Shown: positions 1-6,925 of the stretch, piece after piece
Position numbering within the stretch: the first letter of the stretch is position 1
Layout: each line of letters opens with the position of its first letter
Assembly: GCA_016869915.1 (NCBI GenBank)
Contig: VGDA01000106.1
Coordinates: 1-9,499 of the forward strand
DNA from: Alphaproteobacteria bacterium
GTDB lineage: Bacteria > Pseudomonadota > Alphaproteobacteria > CACIAM-22H2
Length of the DNA: 9,499 nt
Direction: 5' to 3'
Program-made: the position numbers and the translations under genes
The notes under the pieces: generated by a model
The model's database searches: none
What the model was told of the DNA's origin: nothing
What the model saw: only the letters and a program-made list of their open reading frames with translations

Positions 1-180
1 CGTCGCCGGACGGATCGCCATGCGGCGGATGGGCGAGGGCCGGGAGGCGAGGCGGAGCCTGTGGGCCTTGCCGACCACGGCATTCTTCGAGATGCCCAGG
101 AGCTTGCCGATCTCGGCCGTCGAAAGCCCCTCGTTCCAGAGCCTGGTCAACTCCGAGATCCGGTCTTCGGTCCAGTCCAT
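1..180 (-). CDS. gcrA: GcrA cell-cycle regulator, N-terminal 60 codons (runs off the left edge)
   Basis: GcrA is a sigma70-associated transcription factor of alphaproteobacteria. It acts with CcrM GANTC methylation to time cell-cycle genes. Reading leftwards from 180 gives MDWTEDRISELTRLW followed by NEGLSTAEIGKLLG and ISKNAVVGKAHRL. This is the family's N-terminal helix-turn-helix, with the typical early Trp (W3), the 'EG.S..EI...LG' helix and the 'NAV.GK.HRL' recognition segment. The start at 180 is set by a strong Shine-Dalgarno 5 nt upstream and by the match to the family N-terminus. The linker and C-terminal RNA-polymerase-binding part lie outside the window, so I cannot judge whether the gene is complete. 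It is transcribed divergently from the M15 peptidase gene across 297 bp. Family assignment is confident; the regulatory role is transferred from Caulobacter. Confidence 0.92.
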   Translation of the reverse strand, partial: MDWTEDRISELTRLWNEGLSTAEIGKLLGISKNAVVGKAHRLRLASRPSPIRRMAIRPAT

Positions 181-184
181 GCCC

Positions 185-191
185 CACCTCC
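185..191 (-). promoter_or_regulatory. Shine-Dalgarno of gcrA
   Basis: The minus strand reads GGAGGTG here, followed by GGGC and the ATG at 180-178. This near-perfect anti-16S match at about 5 nt spacing fixes the gcrA start. Confidence 0.8.
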
Positions 192-228
192 GCGCTATCA
201 ATTGTGGCCGGCTGGCCGCCGACAACAA

Positions 229-262
229 GATATAGAGGCATTATCCAGCCCGTCGCTGTCAA
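229..262 (-). promoter_or_regulatory. Possible gcrA promoter (TTGACA plus AT-rich -10 candidates)
   Basis: On the minus strand a perfect -35 hexamer TTGACA (262-257) points towards gcrA. The -10 is unclear: GATAAT lies at 245-240 with only 11 bp between hexamers, and TATATC at 234-229 lies after 22 bp. Neither spacing is standard. The -35 match and position, 77 bp upstream of the gcrA ATG, make a promoter plausible, but its exact register is not settled. Confidence 0.35.
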
Positions 263-263
263 G

Positions 264-278
264 CGATCCGCCGGATCG
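264..278. repeat. Perfect inverted repeat CGATCCG-C-CGGATCG
   Basis: Two 7-bp arms separated by a single base form a 15-bp dyad. It sits immediately upstream of the putative gcrA -35 hexamer at 257-262. The compact symmetry and position fit an operator for a dimeric regulator, but no specific regulator is recognised. Confidence 0.5.
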
Positions 279-316
279 AAGAAACTCCTTTTATATCAGA
301 GCATTATGTCCGGAGG

Positions 317-330
317 GGCCGGGCCCGGCC
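317..330. repeat. 14-bp perfect palindrome GGCCGGGCCCGGCC
   Basis: A fully self-complementary GC-only palindrome lies in the middle of the divergent intergenic region. It has no loop and no T-tract, so it is a poor terminator. It could be a protein site or a chance product of high GC content. Confidence 0.45.
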
Positions 331-345
331 GATCCTTGCCCCGAG

Positions 346-354
346 TTTTCCACA
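346..354 (+). promoter_or_regulatory. DnaA box TTTTCCACA upstream of gcrA
   Basis: TTTTCCACA matches the DnaA-box consensus TTWTNCACA at all nine positions. It lies 166 bp upstream of the gcrA start and about 84 bp upstream of the putative -35. A weaker 7/9 match to TTATCCACA occurs at 241-249, inside the possible promoter. In Caulobacter crescentus DnaA activates gcrA transcription, which makes the position meaningful. Function here is inference from one site. Confidence 0.5.
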
Positions 355-364
355 ATCGCGTGCG

Positions 365-383
365 CCCCGACGGAAATTCGGGG
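365..383. repeat. Inverted repeat CCCCGA-7 nt-TCGGGG
   Basis: Perfect 6-bp arms around a 7-nt AT-richer loop could form a hairpin in RNA. It lies 95 bp upstream of the M15 peptidase start, so it could sit in that gene's promoter region or in its leader. It is not followed by a T-run. Confidence 0.4.
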
Positions 384-463
384 TTGCCTCGGGCGGCCGG
401 TATTTGGCACTAACCCTACCCGCTCACGAATTGTTGCAGCCTGTGACATGGCTGCGACCCGCC

Positions 464-469
464 AGGGAG
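464..469 (+). promoter_or_regulatory. Shine-Dalgarno deciding the M15 peptidase start
   Basis: AGGGAG lies 8 nt before the ATG at 478. The in-frame ATG at 448 has no comparable site and would add ten residues before the Tat signal, so 478 is preferred. Confidence 0.6.
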
Positions 470-477
470 ACGCCGCC

Positions 478-1092
478 ATGACGGAAGTTCCGCCGCAACG
501 ACGCCCCGGACCCCCGGCCGAAGCCGAAGGCGGGGCCGCCCTGCCGGCCTCGTCGCGACGCCGCTTCCTGGGAGGCTTCCTCGCCGCGGCCGGCCTGCTG
601 GTCGCCGGTGGCGAGGCGCAGGCCGCCGCTCCTCGACGACTGCCCGCGGAGCGCCGCCTCGCGATCATCCATCCCCAGGCCGGCGAAGCCTTCGGCGGCG
701 TGTACTACGCGGACGGCCAGTACCTGCCCGAGCAGATGGCGCTCATCCGACGCATCCTGCGCGACCACAATGACGGCTCGCTGCCGGAACTGGACGCGCG
801 CCTCGTCGACCTGATGGCGCGCATGCAGCGCACGATAGACACCGCGGAGCCGCTGCAGATCGTCTCCGGCTATCGATCGCCCGCGACCAATGCGCGCGCG
901 CGCCGCCGCGATGGACGGGTCGCCCGGAACAGCTTCCACATGCACGGCCAGGCCGTCGACATCCGCGTGCGCGGGCGTTCGCTGTCGCGGCTGCGGCGCG
1001 CGGCGCTCTCGCTGCAGGCCGGCGGCGTCGGGACCTACCCGAACCGCGACTTCCTCCACATCGACGTCGGTCCAGTCCGCAGCTGGGGCTGA
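478..1092 (+). CDS. Tat-exported M15-family peptidase (DUF882, YcbK/MepK-like)
   Basis: This 204-residue protein is a predicted zinc-dependent murein hydrolase of the YcbK/MepK family, whose members cleave peptidoglycan cross-links in the periplasm. A Tat signal is visible. R27-R29 lead SRRRFLGG, then comes a hydrophobic stretch of Gly, Ala and Leu, and a likely cleavage after AQA (residues 47-49). The mature part shows the family signature SGYRSPATNA, then SFHMHGQAVDI with H154 and D161, and FLHID with H194. These are the expected zinc ligands, and the C-terminus ends in VGPVRSWG as is typical. Everything needed for activity appears present. The longer in-frame upstream reading lacks a supported start. 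It stands alone: corA begins 77 bp downstream, and no L,D-transpeptidase partner gene adjoins. The exact bond cleaved is not readable from sequence. Confidence 0.88.
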   Translation: MTEVPPQRRPGPPAEAEGGAALPASSRRRFLGGFLAAAGLLVAGGEAQAAAPRRLPAERRLAIIHPQAGEAFGGVYYADGQYLPEQMALIRRILRDHNDGSLPELDARLVDLMARMQRTIDTAEPLQIVSGYRSPATNARARRRDGRVARNSFHMHGQAVDIRVRGRSLSRLRRAALSLQAGGVGTYPNRDFLHIDVGPVRSWG

Positions 1093-1101
1093 TCGCAGCC
1101 A

Positions 1102-1130
1102 CCGAGATTGCGCGCTGGCGCCAGCCTCGG
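1102..1130. repeat. Dyad in the M15 peptidase-corA gap (possible hairpin)
   Basis: A 12-bp perfect palindrome GCTGGCGCCAGC (1114-1125) is nested between CCGAG (1102-1106) and CTCGG (1126-1130), which are also complementary. It begins 10 bp after the peptidase stop codon. It could be a transcript-end hairpin or a site upstream of corA. It has no T-tract, so termination by the intrinsic mechanism is not supported. Confidence 0.35.
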
Positions 1131-1169
1131 CGCCGGGTGTAGATCCTCAGGCGCCGACGGAGCGCCCGC

Positions 1170-2153
1170 ATGCTCTACGCCTTCATCCGCCGCGGCTCGC
1201 TGGTCGAGCGCGCCGAGATCCTTGCCGGACAGGACGTGCCGGCCGAGGCGTTCTGGCTCGACCTCCACGAGCCGGGCGCCGACGAGGTCGCGCGCGTCGA
1301 GGCCGCGCTCGAGGTGTCGCTGCCCTCGCGCGAGGAGATGAAGGAGATCGAGCCCTCCTCGCGCCTCTACCTCGAGGGCGGCGGCGTCTACATCACCACC
1401 ACGGTCCTCAATCGCGCCGACGACCCGAACCCGAGCGCCGACCCGATCACCTTCGTCCTCTCGCACCAGCGCCTCGTGACGCTGCGCCATGTCGACCCGC
1501 GGCCCGTGGCGACCTACGCGGCGCGCATCTCGCGCCAGCCCCATGCCTGCTCTGGCGCGGAGGATGCGCTGGTGGGCCTGCTCGAGGCCTTCATCGACCG
1601 CTTCGCGGACATCCTCGAGCGCGTCAGCCTCGACCTCGACCATACAAGCCGCTCGATCTTCGATTCCTCGCCCTCGCGGCCCGGCGGCGAGCGCGACCTC
1701 CAGGCGGTGCTGAAGACCCTCGCGCGCAACGACGACCTCGCCTCGACCGCGCGCGAGAGCCTGCTTTCCATCTCGCGGTCCATCAGCTTCCTGGCCGTCG
1801 TCGCCGATGGATGGCCCAAGAAGGAGGCGAAGGAACTCAAGGCCCGGCTCAAGACCGCGACGCGCGACATCACGTCCCTCGCGGAGCACGCGGCCTTCGA
1901 GACGAACAAGGTCAACTTCCTGCTCAACGCCACGCTCGGCATGATCAATATCGAGCAGAACCGGATCATCAAGCTGTTCTCGGTCGCCGCCGTCGTGTTC
2001 CTGCCGCCGACGCTGGTCGCGAGCCTCTACGGCATGAACTTCCGCCACATGCCCGAGCTCGAATGGGAATACGGCTACCCGATGGCGATCTGCGCGATGG
2101 TCCTCTCGGCCATCGTCCCCTACCTCTTCTTCAAGGCGAAGGGCTGGTTCTGA
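1170..2153 (+). CDS. corA: CorA-family magnesium (divalent cation) transporter
   Basis: CorA forms a homopentameric inner-membrane channel for Mg2+ (also Co2+ and Ni2+ in some members). The 327-residue length is normal. A long soluble N-terminal domain carries FWLDLHEP (28-35) and LPSREEMKEIEPSSRLY (51-67), both typical of CorA. The first membrane helix starts near F270 and ends in the diagnostic YGMNF (287-291), with G288-M289-N290 as the selectivity motif. A short acidic loop (PELEWE) and a second helix near 303-320 follow, and the protein ends in the basic tail KAKGWF as usual. ACGGAG at 1157-1162, 7 nt before the ATG, supports the start. The gene is convergent with the SNF2 gene, with only 6 bp between the stop codons. 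Nothing is missing; ion preference cannot be read from sequence. Confidence 0.93.
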   Translation: MLYAFIRRGSLVERAEILAGQDVPAEAFWLDLHEPGADEVARVEAALEVSLPSREEMKEIEPSSRLYLEGGGVYITTTVLNRADDPNPSADPITFVLSHQRLVTLRHVDPRPVATYAARISRQPHACSGAEDALVGLLEAFIDRFADILERVSLDLDHTSRSIFDSSPSRPGGERDLQAVLKTLARNDDLASTARESLLSISRSISFLAVVADGWPKKEAKELKARLKTATRDITSLAEHAAFETNKVNFLLNATLGMINIEQNRIIKLFSVAAVVFLPPTLVASLYGMNFRHMPELEWEYGYPMAICAMVLSAIVPYLFFKAKGWF

Positions 2154-2163
2154 GGCGGCTCAG
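2150..2163. repeat. Hairpin CTGAG-GCGG-CTCAG spanning both convergent stop codons
   Basis: A perfect 5-bp stem with a 4-nt loop includes the TGA of corA (2151-2153) and the TGA of the SNF2 gene (TCA on the plus strand, 2160-2162). There is no T-run on either side, so a classical bidirectional intrinsic terminator is not supported. Symmetry of two opposed TGA stops contributes three of the five pairs. Confidence 0.4.
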
Positions 2164-5100
2164 GACGGCGGCGCGAAGAGCGCCTCGACATCGGCCTCGT
2201 CCATCGGCTCGCCGGACAGCGCCTCGCCCTCGAGCAGCGCCAGGGCGAGGGCGCGCTTGCGTCCCTGGAGGTCGAGGATCTTCTCCTCCACGGTCCCGCG
2301 CGCGATGAGCCGGTAGGCGAAGACCGCGCGGCGCTGGCCGATGCGATGCGCCCGGTCGATGGCCTGCGCCTCGGCGGCCGGGTTCCACCATGGATCGTAG
2401 AGGATGACCGTGTCCGCCGCGGTGAGGTTGAGGCCCGTGCCGCCCGCCTTGAGGCTGACGAGGAAGACCGGCACCTCGCCGTCCTGGAAGCGCCGCACGG
2501 GCGTGGCGCGGTCGGTGGTCGCGCCGGTCAGCACGACATGCGCGACGCCCGCGGCGTCCAGCGCCTCGCCGACCAGCGCGAGCATCGAGGTGAACTGCGA
2601 GAACACGATGACGCGCCTGCCCTCGGCCAGCAGGGCGGGCAGCATCTCCATCAGGCGCTCGAGCTTGGCCGATCCGGCGTCGCGCGCGCCGCTGGCGAGG
2701 CGCAGCAGGCGCGGGTCGCAGCAGGCCTGGCGCAGCTTCACCAGCGCGTCGAGGATGACGATATGGCTGCGCGCGAGGCCGCGCGCGGCGATCTCCTCGC
2801 GCACGCGGCCATAGGCGGCGAGGCGCACGCTCTCGTAGACGTCGCGCTGCGCCTGGCCGAGCTCGAGCATCTCGAGGATCTCGGTACGCGGCGGCAGGTC
2901 GCGCTCGACCGCGTCCTTGGTCCGGCGCAGGAGGAATGGCCGCACGCGCCGCGCCAGCGCGTCGCGCCGGCGCGCGTCGGCGAGCTTCTCGATCGGCCCG
3001 CGGAAGTCGCGCGCGAAGCGCCGCCGGTCGCCCAGCAGCCCCGGATTGAGGAAATGCATGATCGACCAGAGCTCGCCGAGGTTGTTCTCGAGCGGCGTGC
3101 CGGTGAGGCAGAGGCGATGGCGCGCCTGCAGGGCATGCGCGGCCTGGGTCGCATGCGCGAGCGGGTTCTTGATCGCCTGCGCCTCGTCGAGCACGACGAC
3201 GTGGAAGGCACGCTGCGCGAGCATCGCGCGGTCGCGCGCGAGCAGCGCGTAGGATGTCACGACGAGGTCGGCGCCCGCGATGTCGTCCTCGCTGCGCGCG
3301 CCGCCATGCCAGAGCGCGACGCGCAGCCCCGGCGCGAAGCGCGCTGCCTCGAGGCGCCAGTTGGGCAGCAGGCTGGTCGGCGCGACGACGAGGCTGGGCC
3401 TGTCGGCGCGCCCGGCCTCCTTCTCCGCCACGAGATGCGCGAGCGTCTGGACCGTCTTCCCGAGCCCCATGTCGTCGGCGAGGATCCCGTTGAAGCCGGC
3501 CTCGCGCAGGCATTGCAGCCAGGCGAGGCCCTGGCGCTGGTAGGCGCGCAGCTCGCCGGCGAAGCCCGCGGGCAGCGGCACCTCGGGTATCGCCGCGGGG
3601 TCGGCGAGGCGCCTCGCGGCCTCGCGCAGCCTCTCGCCGCCCACCCAGCGCGTGCGCGCGGCGCGCTCGATCGCGTCGAGCGCCGCGGCGCGCGCGCGCG
3701 ACAGGCGCACCCGACCGCCGGACTCGAGGCGCGGGTCGCTGCCCAGCAGCTCGGAGAGCGCCGCGAGGAAGGGCACGAGCCGCGCATGCGCGATGCCGGC
3801 GCGACGCCCGTCGTCGAGCCTCACCGCCGCGACGCCCTCGCGCGCGGCGAAGAGGCGCATGGCCTCGGCGCTGCCCAGCCGCGCCACCGCGTCGTTGAAC
3901 TCGCCGAGCAGGCCGAGCAGCGCCGGCAGCAGGTTCACGCGCCGCCCGTCGACGACGGCGCCGAGCTCGAGGTCGAGCCAGTCGAGGCCGGAACCCTCGC
4001 GTAGCTCGAGGTCGAGCTCGCCCTCGAGCTCCAGCAGCCGCCACGGCCAGTCGGCGGCGAAGGACACGTCCCAGCCGAGTTCGCTCCAGCGCGCCATGGC
4101 GCGCCCCAGGAATTCCTCCGCGAGCGCGCCGTCGACGCCGGCACCGGCGATCCAGCAGCCGCGCTGAGCCTCCGCGACGCGGTACTGGTCCGCCCAGCCG
4201 GCGGCGGGCGACATGCCGAGCCTCGAGAGCTCTCGTCGCGCGGCGGCCTCGGCCTCCACGTCGCGCTCGACAAGGATCATCGCGCCGTCGCGGCTGATCG
4301 CCAGCGCGCCCGCGCCGCCGCCATCGGGGACGACCTCGCCGTCGTAGGCGAAGGACAGCGCCCCGAGCACCACGCGCGCCTGGGCGTCGAGCCGCTCGGC
4401 CGGCGCGAGGTGGCGACGCAGGGTGGCGCTCGAGAGGAAGAGGCGGTTGCGCGGACGTCCACCGACGCGCCGCAACCCCGCGTCGGTGGGCGGCAGCAGC
4501 TCGGGCCGTCCGGGGAAGCGCCGGCGCAACTCGGCGGCGAGGAGCGGCGCTGCCTCGGGCGGCACGCCGGGCGCCGCGGCGAGCGCGGCGAGCAAGGCCT
4601 CCGGCATGCCCTCGTCCTCGAGCCTGCCCGCGAGGCCGGCCGCGCTGTCGACGTAGAAGGGCGGCGAGACCGGGATCACGCGGTCGATGCCCTCGCCCTC
4701 GAAGCCCAGGCGGAGCTCGCACACTCCCTCGTCGCCGGCGTCGTCCTCGCCCTCGCCGCCGGTGCGCACGCGCCAGGCGGCGCGCGCGGTGCGGCGCGGG
4801 CCGGCGGCGAGGGCCGGGCCGCCAGGATCTTCCCAGCGGCAGCCGCCGGTCGCCAGCATGTCCTCGAGCAGCCTGCCGCTGCCCGGTCCCGCGATGACCG
4901 TGCCATGGCTGGCGTGGAAGCGCGCGCGCAGCGTCTCGCGATGGATCGCCGAGAGGATCGCGACATCGGCCTCTGCCATGAAGCGCGGCGGCTGCGGCAG
5001 CAGCGCCTGCGCGGGCTGGCAGGGCACGGCGCGCGCGGCATCGACCGTGCCGTCGGCGCGCATGCGCGCGCTCATGGGCTGTACCATCAGGGCGTCCTGC

Positions 5101-5591
5101 GCGCCGGCGCGTCGCACCGCGAGCACGTAGAGCACGCGCTGGCGCGTCGCGGCGCGCTGGCCCGGGCTCGCGGCATCGATGGCGCCGAGCCAGGCGGCGA
5201 CCGCGCGCGGCAGGCCCAGCACCTCGTCCGGCGCTGGTTCCTCCTCGGGCGCCGGCGCTGGCTCCGGCCGGCGCAGGAGCGCATGCAGCGCGCCCGCGGC
5301 ATGCTCGCAGCCGCCACCGGAAGGGCAGTCGCAGCGGCTGGAGAGGCGCAGGCGTCCCGCGACGCGCGCGAGGCGTATCTCGACCTCGAAGCCGCGGCCG
5401 CGCGGGTCGGTCGCGCGCGCGACGACGCGCCGGCCATCGGGCGCGACCTCGACGATCTCGATCCGGCCCTCGCGCTCGATCGCTGCGCCGCGCGCGGCGG
5501 CGAGATGGCCGAGGGCGCTTCGTATCTCTTCGGCGCGGGGTGGCGTCAGGCGCTCTTCGGTCAGGGGGTGCGCTCCGATGCGAAGGACCAA
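2160..5591 (-). CDS. SWIM zinc-finger SNF2-family helicase-like ATPase
   Basis: This 1,143-residue DNA-dependent ATPase is a double-stranded-DNA translocase by family; its cellular role is unknown. A SWIM zinc finger lies at the N-terminus: C87, C89, C95 and H97 (CxC-x5-CxH). A long, poorly recognisable middle follows (about 110-670). The SNF2 ATPase core comes next: LRAYQRQGLAWL near 681, Walker A DDMGLGKT (706-713, K712) and Walker B DEAQ (802-805). The helicase C lobe has VIVFSQFTSML near 993, DPWWNP (1066-1071) and DRAHRIGQ (1079-1086). All catalytic motifs are intact. The start is TTG at 5591. A TAA directly precedes it, and no in-frame ATG, GTG or TTG follows before the SWIM finger, so TTG is the only ordinary choice that keeps that domain; no good Shine-Dalgarno is seen. 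No methylase, nuclease or defence partner adjoins, so a defence role is not supported. Confidence 0.9.
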   Translation of the reverse strand: MVLRIGAHPLTEERLTPPRAEEIRSALGHLAAARGAAIEREGRIEIVEVAPDGRRVVARATDPRGRGFEVEIRLARVAGRLRLSSRCDCPSGGGCEHAAGALHALLRRPEPAPAPEEEPAPDEVLGLPRAVAAWLGAIDAASPGQRAATRQRVLYVLAVRRAGAQDALMVQPMSARMRADGTVDAARAVPCQPAQALLPQPPRFMAEADVAILSAIHRETLRARFHASHGTVIAGPGSGRLLEDMLATGGCRWEDPGGPALAAGPRRTARAAWRVRTGGEGEDDAGDEGVCELRLGFEGEGIDRVIPVSPPFYVDSAAGLAGRLEDEGMPEALLAALAAAPGVPPEAAPLLAAELRRRFPGRPELLPPTDAGLRRVGGRPRNRLFLSSATLRRHLAPAERLDAQARVVLGALSFAYDGEVVPDGGGAGALAISRDGAMILVERDVEAEAAARRELSRLGMSPAAGWADQYRVAEAQRGCWIAGAGVDGALAEEFLGRAMARWSELGWDVSFAADWPWRLLELEGELDLELREGSGLDWLDLELGAVVDGRRVNLLPALLGLLGEFNDAVARLGSAEAMRLFAAREGVAAVRLDDGRRAGIAHARLVPFLAALSELLGSDPRLESGGRVRLSRARAAALDAIERAARTRWVGGERLREAARRLADPAAIPEVPLPAGFAGELRAYQRQGLAWLQCLREAGFNGILADDMGLGKTVQTLAHLVAEKEAGRADRPSLVVAPTSLLPNWRLEAARFAPGLRVALWHGGARSEDDIAGADLVVTSYALLARDRAMLAQRAFHVVVLDEAQAIKNPLAHATQAAHALQARHRLCLTGTPLENNLGELWSIMHFLNPGLLGDRRRFARDFRGPIEKLADARRRDALARRVRPFLLRRTKDAVERDLPPRTEILEMLELGQAQRDVYESVRLAAYGRVREEIAARGLARSHIVILDALVKLRQACCDPRLLRLASGARDAGSAKLERLMEMLPALLAEGRRVIVFSQFTSMLALVGEALDAAGVAHVVLTGATTDRATPVRRFQDGEVPVFLVSLKAGGTGLNLTAADTVILYDPWWNPAAEAQAIDRAHRIGQRRAVFAYRLIARGTVEEKILDLQGRKRALALALLEGEALSGEPMDEADVEALFAPPS

Positions 5592-5658
5592 TTACAGCAT
5601 GCAGGGCACGCGGAGGAAGCAGGCTCGACAGCGCCGCGCCGTCGTGCAGGATGCGCAT

Positions 5659-5664
5659 GGGGGA
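5659..5664 (+). promoter_or_regulatory. Shine-Dalgarno for the enolase-superfamily gene
   Basis: GGGGGA lies 10 nt before the ATG at 5675. In-frame ATGs at 5651 and 5657 overlap or precede it, and would add residues before the family's usual N-terminal strand (MRITAIDTI), so 5675 is preferred. Confidence 0.5.
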
Positions 5665-5674
5665 CGCTAGGCAC

Positions 5675-6898
5675 ATGCGCATCACAGCCATCGACACGAT
5701 CACGGCCGCGCAATGGCCGCATCTCGCCTGGGTGCGCGTGCACACCGACCAGGGCCTGGTCGGCCTCGGCGAGACCAGCTTCCACGCCGAGGCGGTATGC
5801 GGCTACGTGCACGAGGTCGCGGCGCCCTACCTGCTCGGCCGCGACGCGGGGCGCATCGAACTGCACCACCGCACTCTCCAGCGCAGCCTGATGGCGCTGG
5901 TCGGCTACCAGGGCTCGGGCGCGGAGATCCGCGCGATCTCCGCGATCGACATCGCGCTCTGGGACCTGCTCGGCCAGGCCGCGGGCATGCCGATCCACGC
6001 GCTGCTCGGCGGGGCGTGCCGCGACGAGATCCGCGTCTACAACACCTGCAACGGCTACCGCCCGGGATGGAAGCGCCGCCCCGGCGATCCGGGCGAGGGC
6101 TACTGGCGCCTACTGCCCGCGGGCCGGCCCGAGGGCCCGTACGAGGACCTCGAGGGCTTCATCAACCGCGCCGACGAGCTGGCCGAGAGCCTGCTCGCCG
6201 AGGGCATCGGCGCGATGAAGATCTATCCCTTCAACGCCGCCGCCGAGGCGAGCGGCGGCCTGCACATCTCCGCCGCCGACCTGCGCGTCGCGCTCGAGCC
6301 CTTCCGGCGCGTGCGCGCGCGGGTCGGCGACCGCATCGAGATCATGGTCGACTTCCACGCGCTGTGGAACCTGCCGCAGGCCAGGCGCATCGCCCGCGCG
6401 CTGGAGGAGTTCGAGCCCTCCTGGCTCGAGGACCCGATCCGAATGGACAATGTCGACGCGCTCGCGGACTACGCGGCATCGACGCGCATCCCCGTCTGCG
6501 GCAGCGAGACGCTGGGCACGCGCGCGGAGTTCCGGCAGGTGATCGAGCGCCGCGCCGTCGGCGTCGTGATGTTCGACGCCGCCTGGGTGGGCGGCATCTC
6601 CGAGGCGCGCAAGATCGCGGCGATGGCCGAGACGCAGCACCTGCCGGTGGCGCCGCACGACGCGACCGGGCCGGTCACGCTGGTCGCCGGCAACCACGTG
6701 GTCATGAACGCGCCCAACGGCCTCGTGCAGGAGATCGTGCGCTCCTTCTACTCGACCTGGTACCGCGACATCGTCGAGGAACTGCCGGCGATCGAGCGCG
6801 GGATGATGAAGCCGCTGCAGGGGCCGGGGCTCGGCACGCGGCTGTCGAGGCGGTTCCTCGCGCGCGGGGACATCGCGACCAGGACCAGCGCCGCCTGA
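5675..6898 (+). CDS. Enolase-superfamily (mandelate racemase type) acid-sugar dehydratase-like protein
   Basis: This 407-residue protein has the capping domain (MRITAIDTI to LLGG, about 1-115) and the TIM-barrel of the mandelate racemase/muconate lactonizing group. Metal ligands fit D226 (in MVDFHALWN), E252 (SWLEDPI) and E278 (CGSETLG). H228 sits two residues after the first ligand, H328 is in APHDATGP, and E353 ends NGLVQE. The DxH plus late His and Glu pattern resembles D-galactonate/D-mannonate-type dehydratases, which remove water from sugar acids to give 2-keto-3-deoxy acids. K182 (GAMKIYPF) lies where the racemase group has its second-strand base, but there is no KxK pair. A polar insert (about 127-160, GYRPGWKRR onward) may shape the substrate site. 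It is followed after 27 bp by a dehydrogenase gene, probably the same transcript. The substrate is unknown, and no transporter or aldolase lies nearby. Confidence 0.85.
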   Translation: MRITAIDTITAAQWPHLAWVRVHTDQGLVGLGETSFHAEAVCGYVHEVAAPYLLGRDAGRIELHHRTLQRSLMALVGYQGSGAEIRAISAIDIALWDLLGQAAGMPIHALLGGACRDEIRVYNTCNGYRPGWKRRPGDPGEGYWRLLPAGRPEGPYEDLEGFINRADELAESLLAEGIGAMKIYPFNAAAEASGGLHISAADLRVALEPFRRVRARVGDRIEIMVDFHALWNLPQARRIARALEEFEPSWLEDPIRMDNVDALADYAASTRIPVCGSETLGTRAEFRQVIERRAVGVVMFDAAWVGGISEARKIAAMAETQHLPVAPHDATGPVTLVAGNHVVMNAPNGLVQEIVRSFYSTWYRDIVEELPAIERGMMKPLQGPGLGTRLSRRFLARGDIATRTSAA

Positions 6899-6914
6899 CC
6901 GGCGGCCAATCGGC

Positions 6915-6922
6915 GGGAGGAA
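6915..6922 (+). promoter_or_regulatory. Shine-Dalgarno of the SDR gene
   Basis: GGGAGGAA ends 3 nt before the ATG at 6926, with the GGAGG core 5 nt away. It is the strongest ribosome site on the plus strand here and fixes the SDR start. Confidence 0.7.
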
Positions 6923-6925
6923 AGC

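Larger units (their letters stand above)
181..477. other. Divergent intergenic region between gcrA and the M15 peptidase gene
   Basis: These 297 bp hold no convincing gene. They are visibly more AT-rich than the flanks, especially 216-245 and 281-306. I see a DnaA box at 346-354, a TTGACA hexamer on the minus strand at 257-262, and inverted repeats at 264-278, 317-330 and 365-383. I scanned the region for GANTC (the CcrM methylation site) and found none, and found no full TTAA-N7-TTAA CtrA site. Both flanking genes must be driven from here. Confidence 0.7.

Noticed and set aside
204..413. Small 69-codon plus-strand gene in the gcrA intergenic region
   Set aside because: It has no ribosome site and no recognisable sequence, and it covers the putative promoter and dyads.
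404..420. Sigma54-type promoter at TTGGCAC ahead of the M15 peptidase gene
   Set aside because: The -24 GG is present, but the base pair expected ten bases later is AC rather than GC and no TTGC follows.
61..477. Upstream extension of the M15 peptidase reading frame to position 61
   Set aside because: It would overlap gcrA on the other strand, has no ribosome site and would bury the Tat signal. The start at 478 has a Shine-Dalgarno and a proper N-terminus.
2346..4004. 552-codon plus-strand frame antisense to the SNF2 gene
   Set aside because: Its composition (Arg, Ala, Glu, Gly rich without domains) is that of a shadow, and it has no ribosome site or homology signal.
2160..5591. SNF2 gene as part of a phage-defence island
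   Set aside because: Its neighbours are corA and metabolic genes; there is no methylase, nuclease, PLD or DUF1998-type partner, integrase or direct repeat nearby.
2131..5745. 1,204-codon alternative minus-strand frame over the SNF2 gene
   Set aside because: It is an Arg/Ala-rich shadow in another frame. All SNF2 and SWIM motifs are in the frame that ends at 2160.
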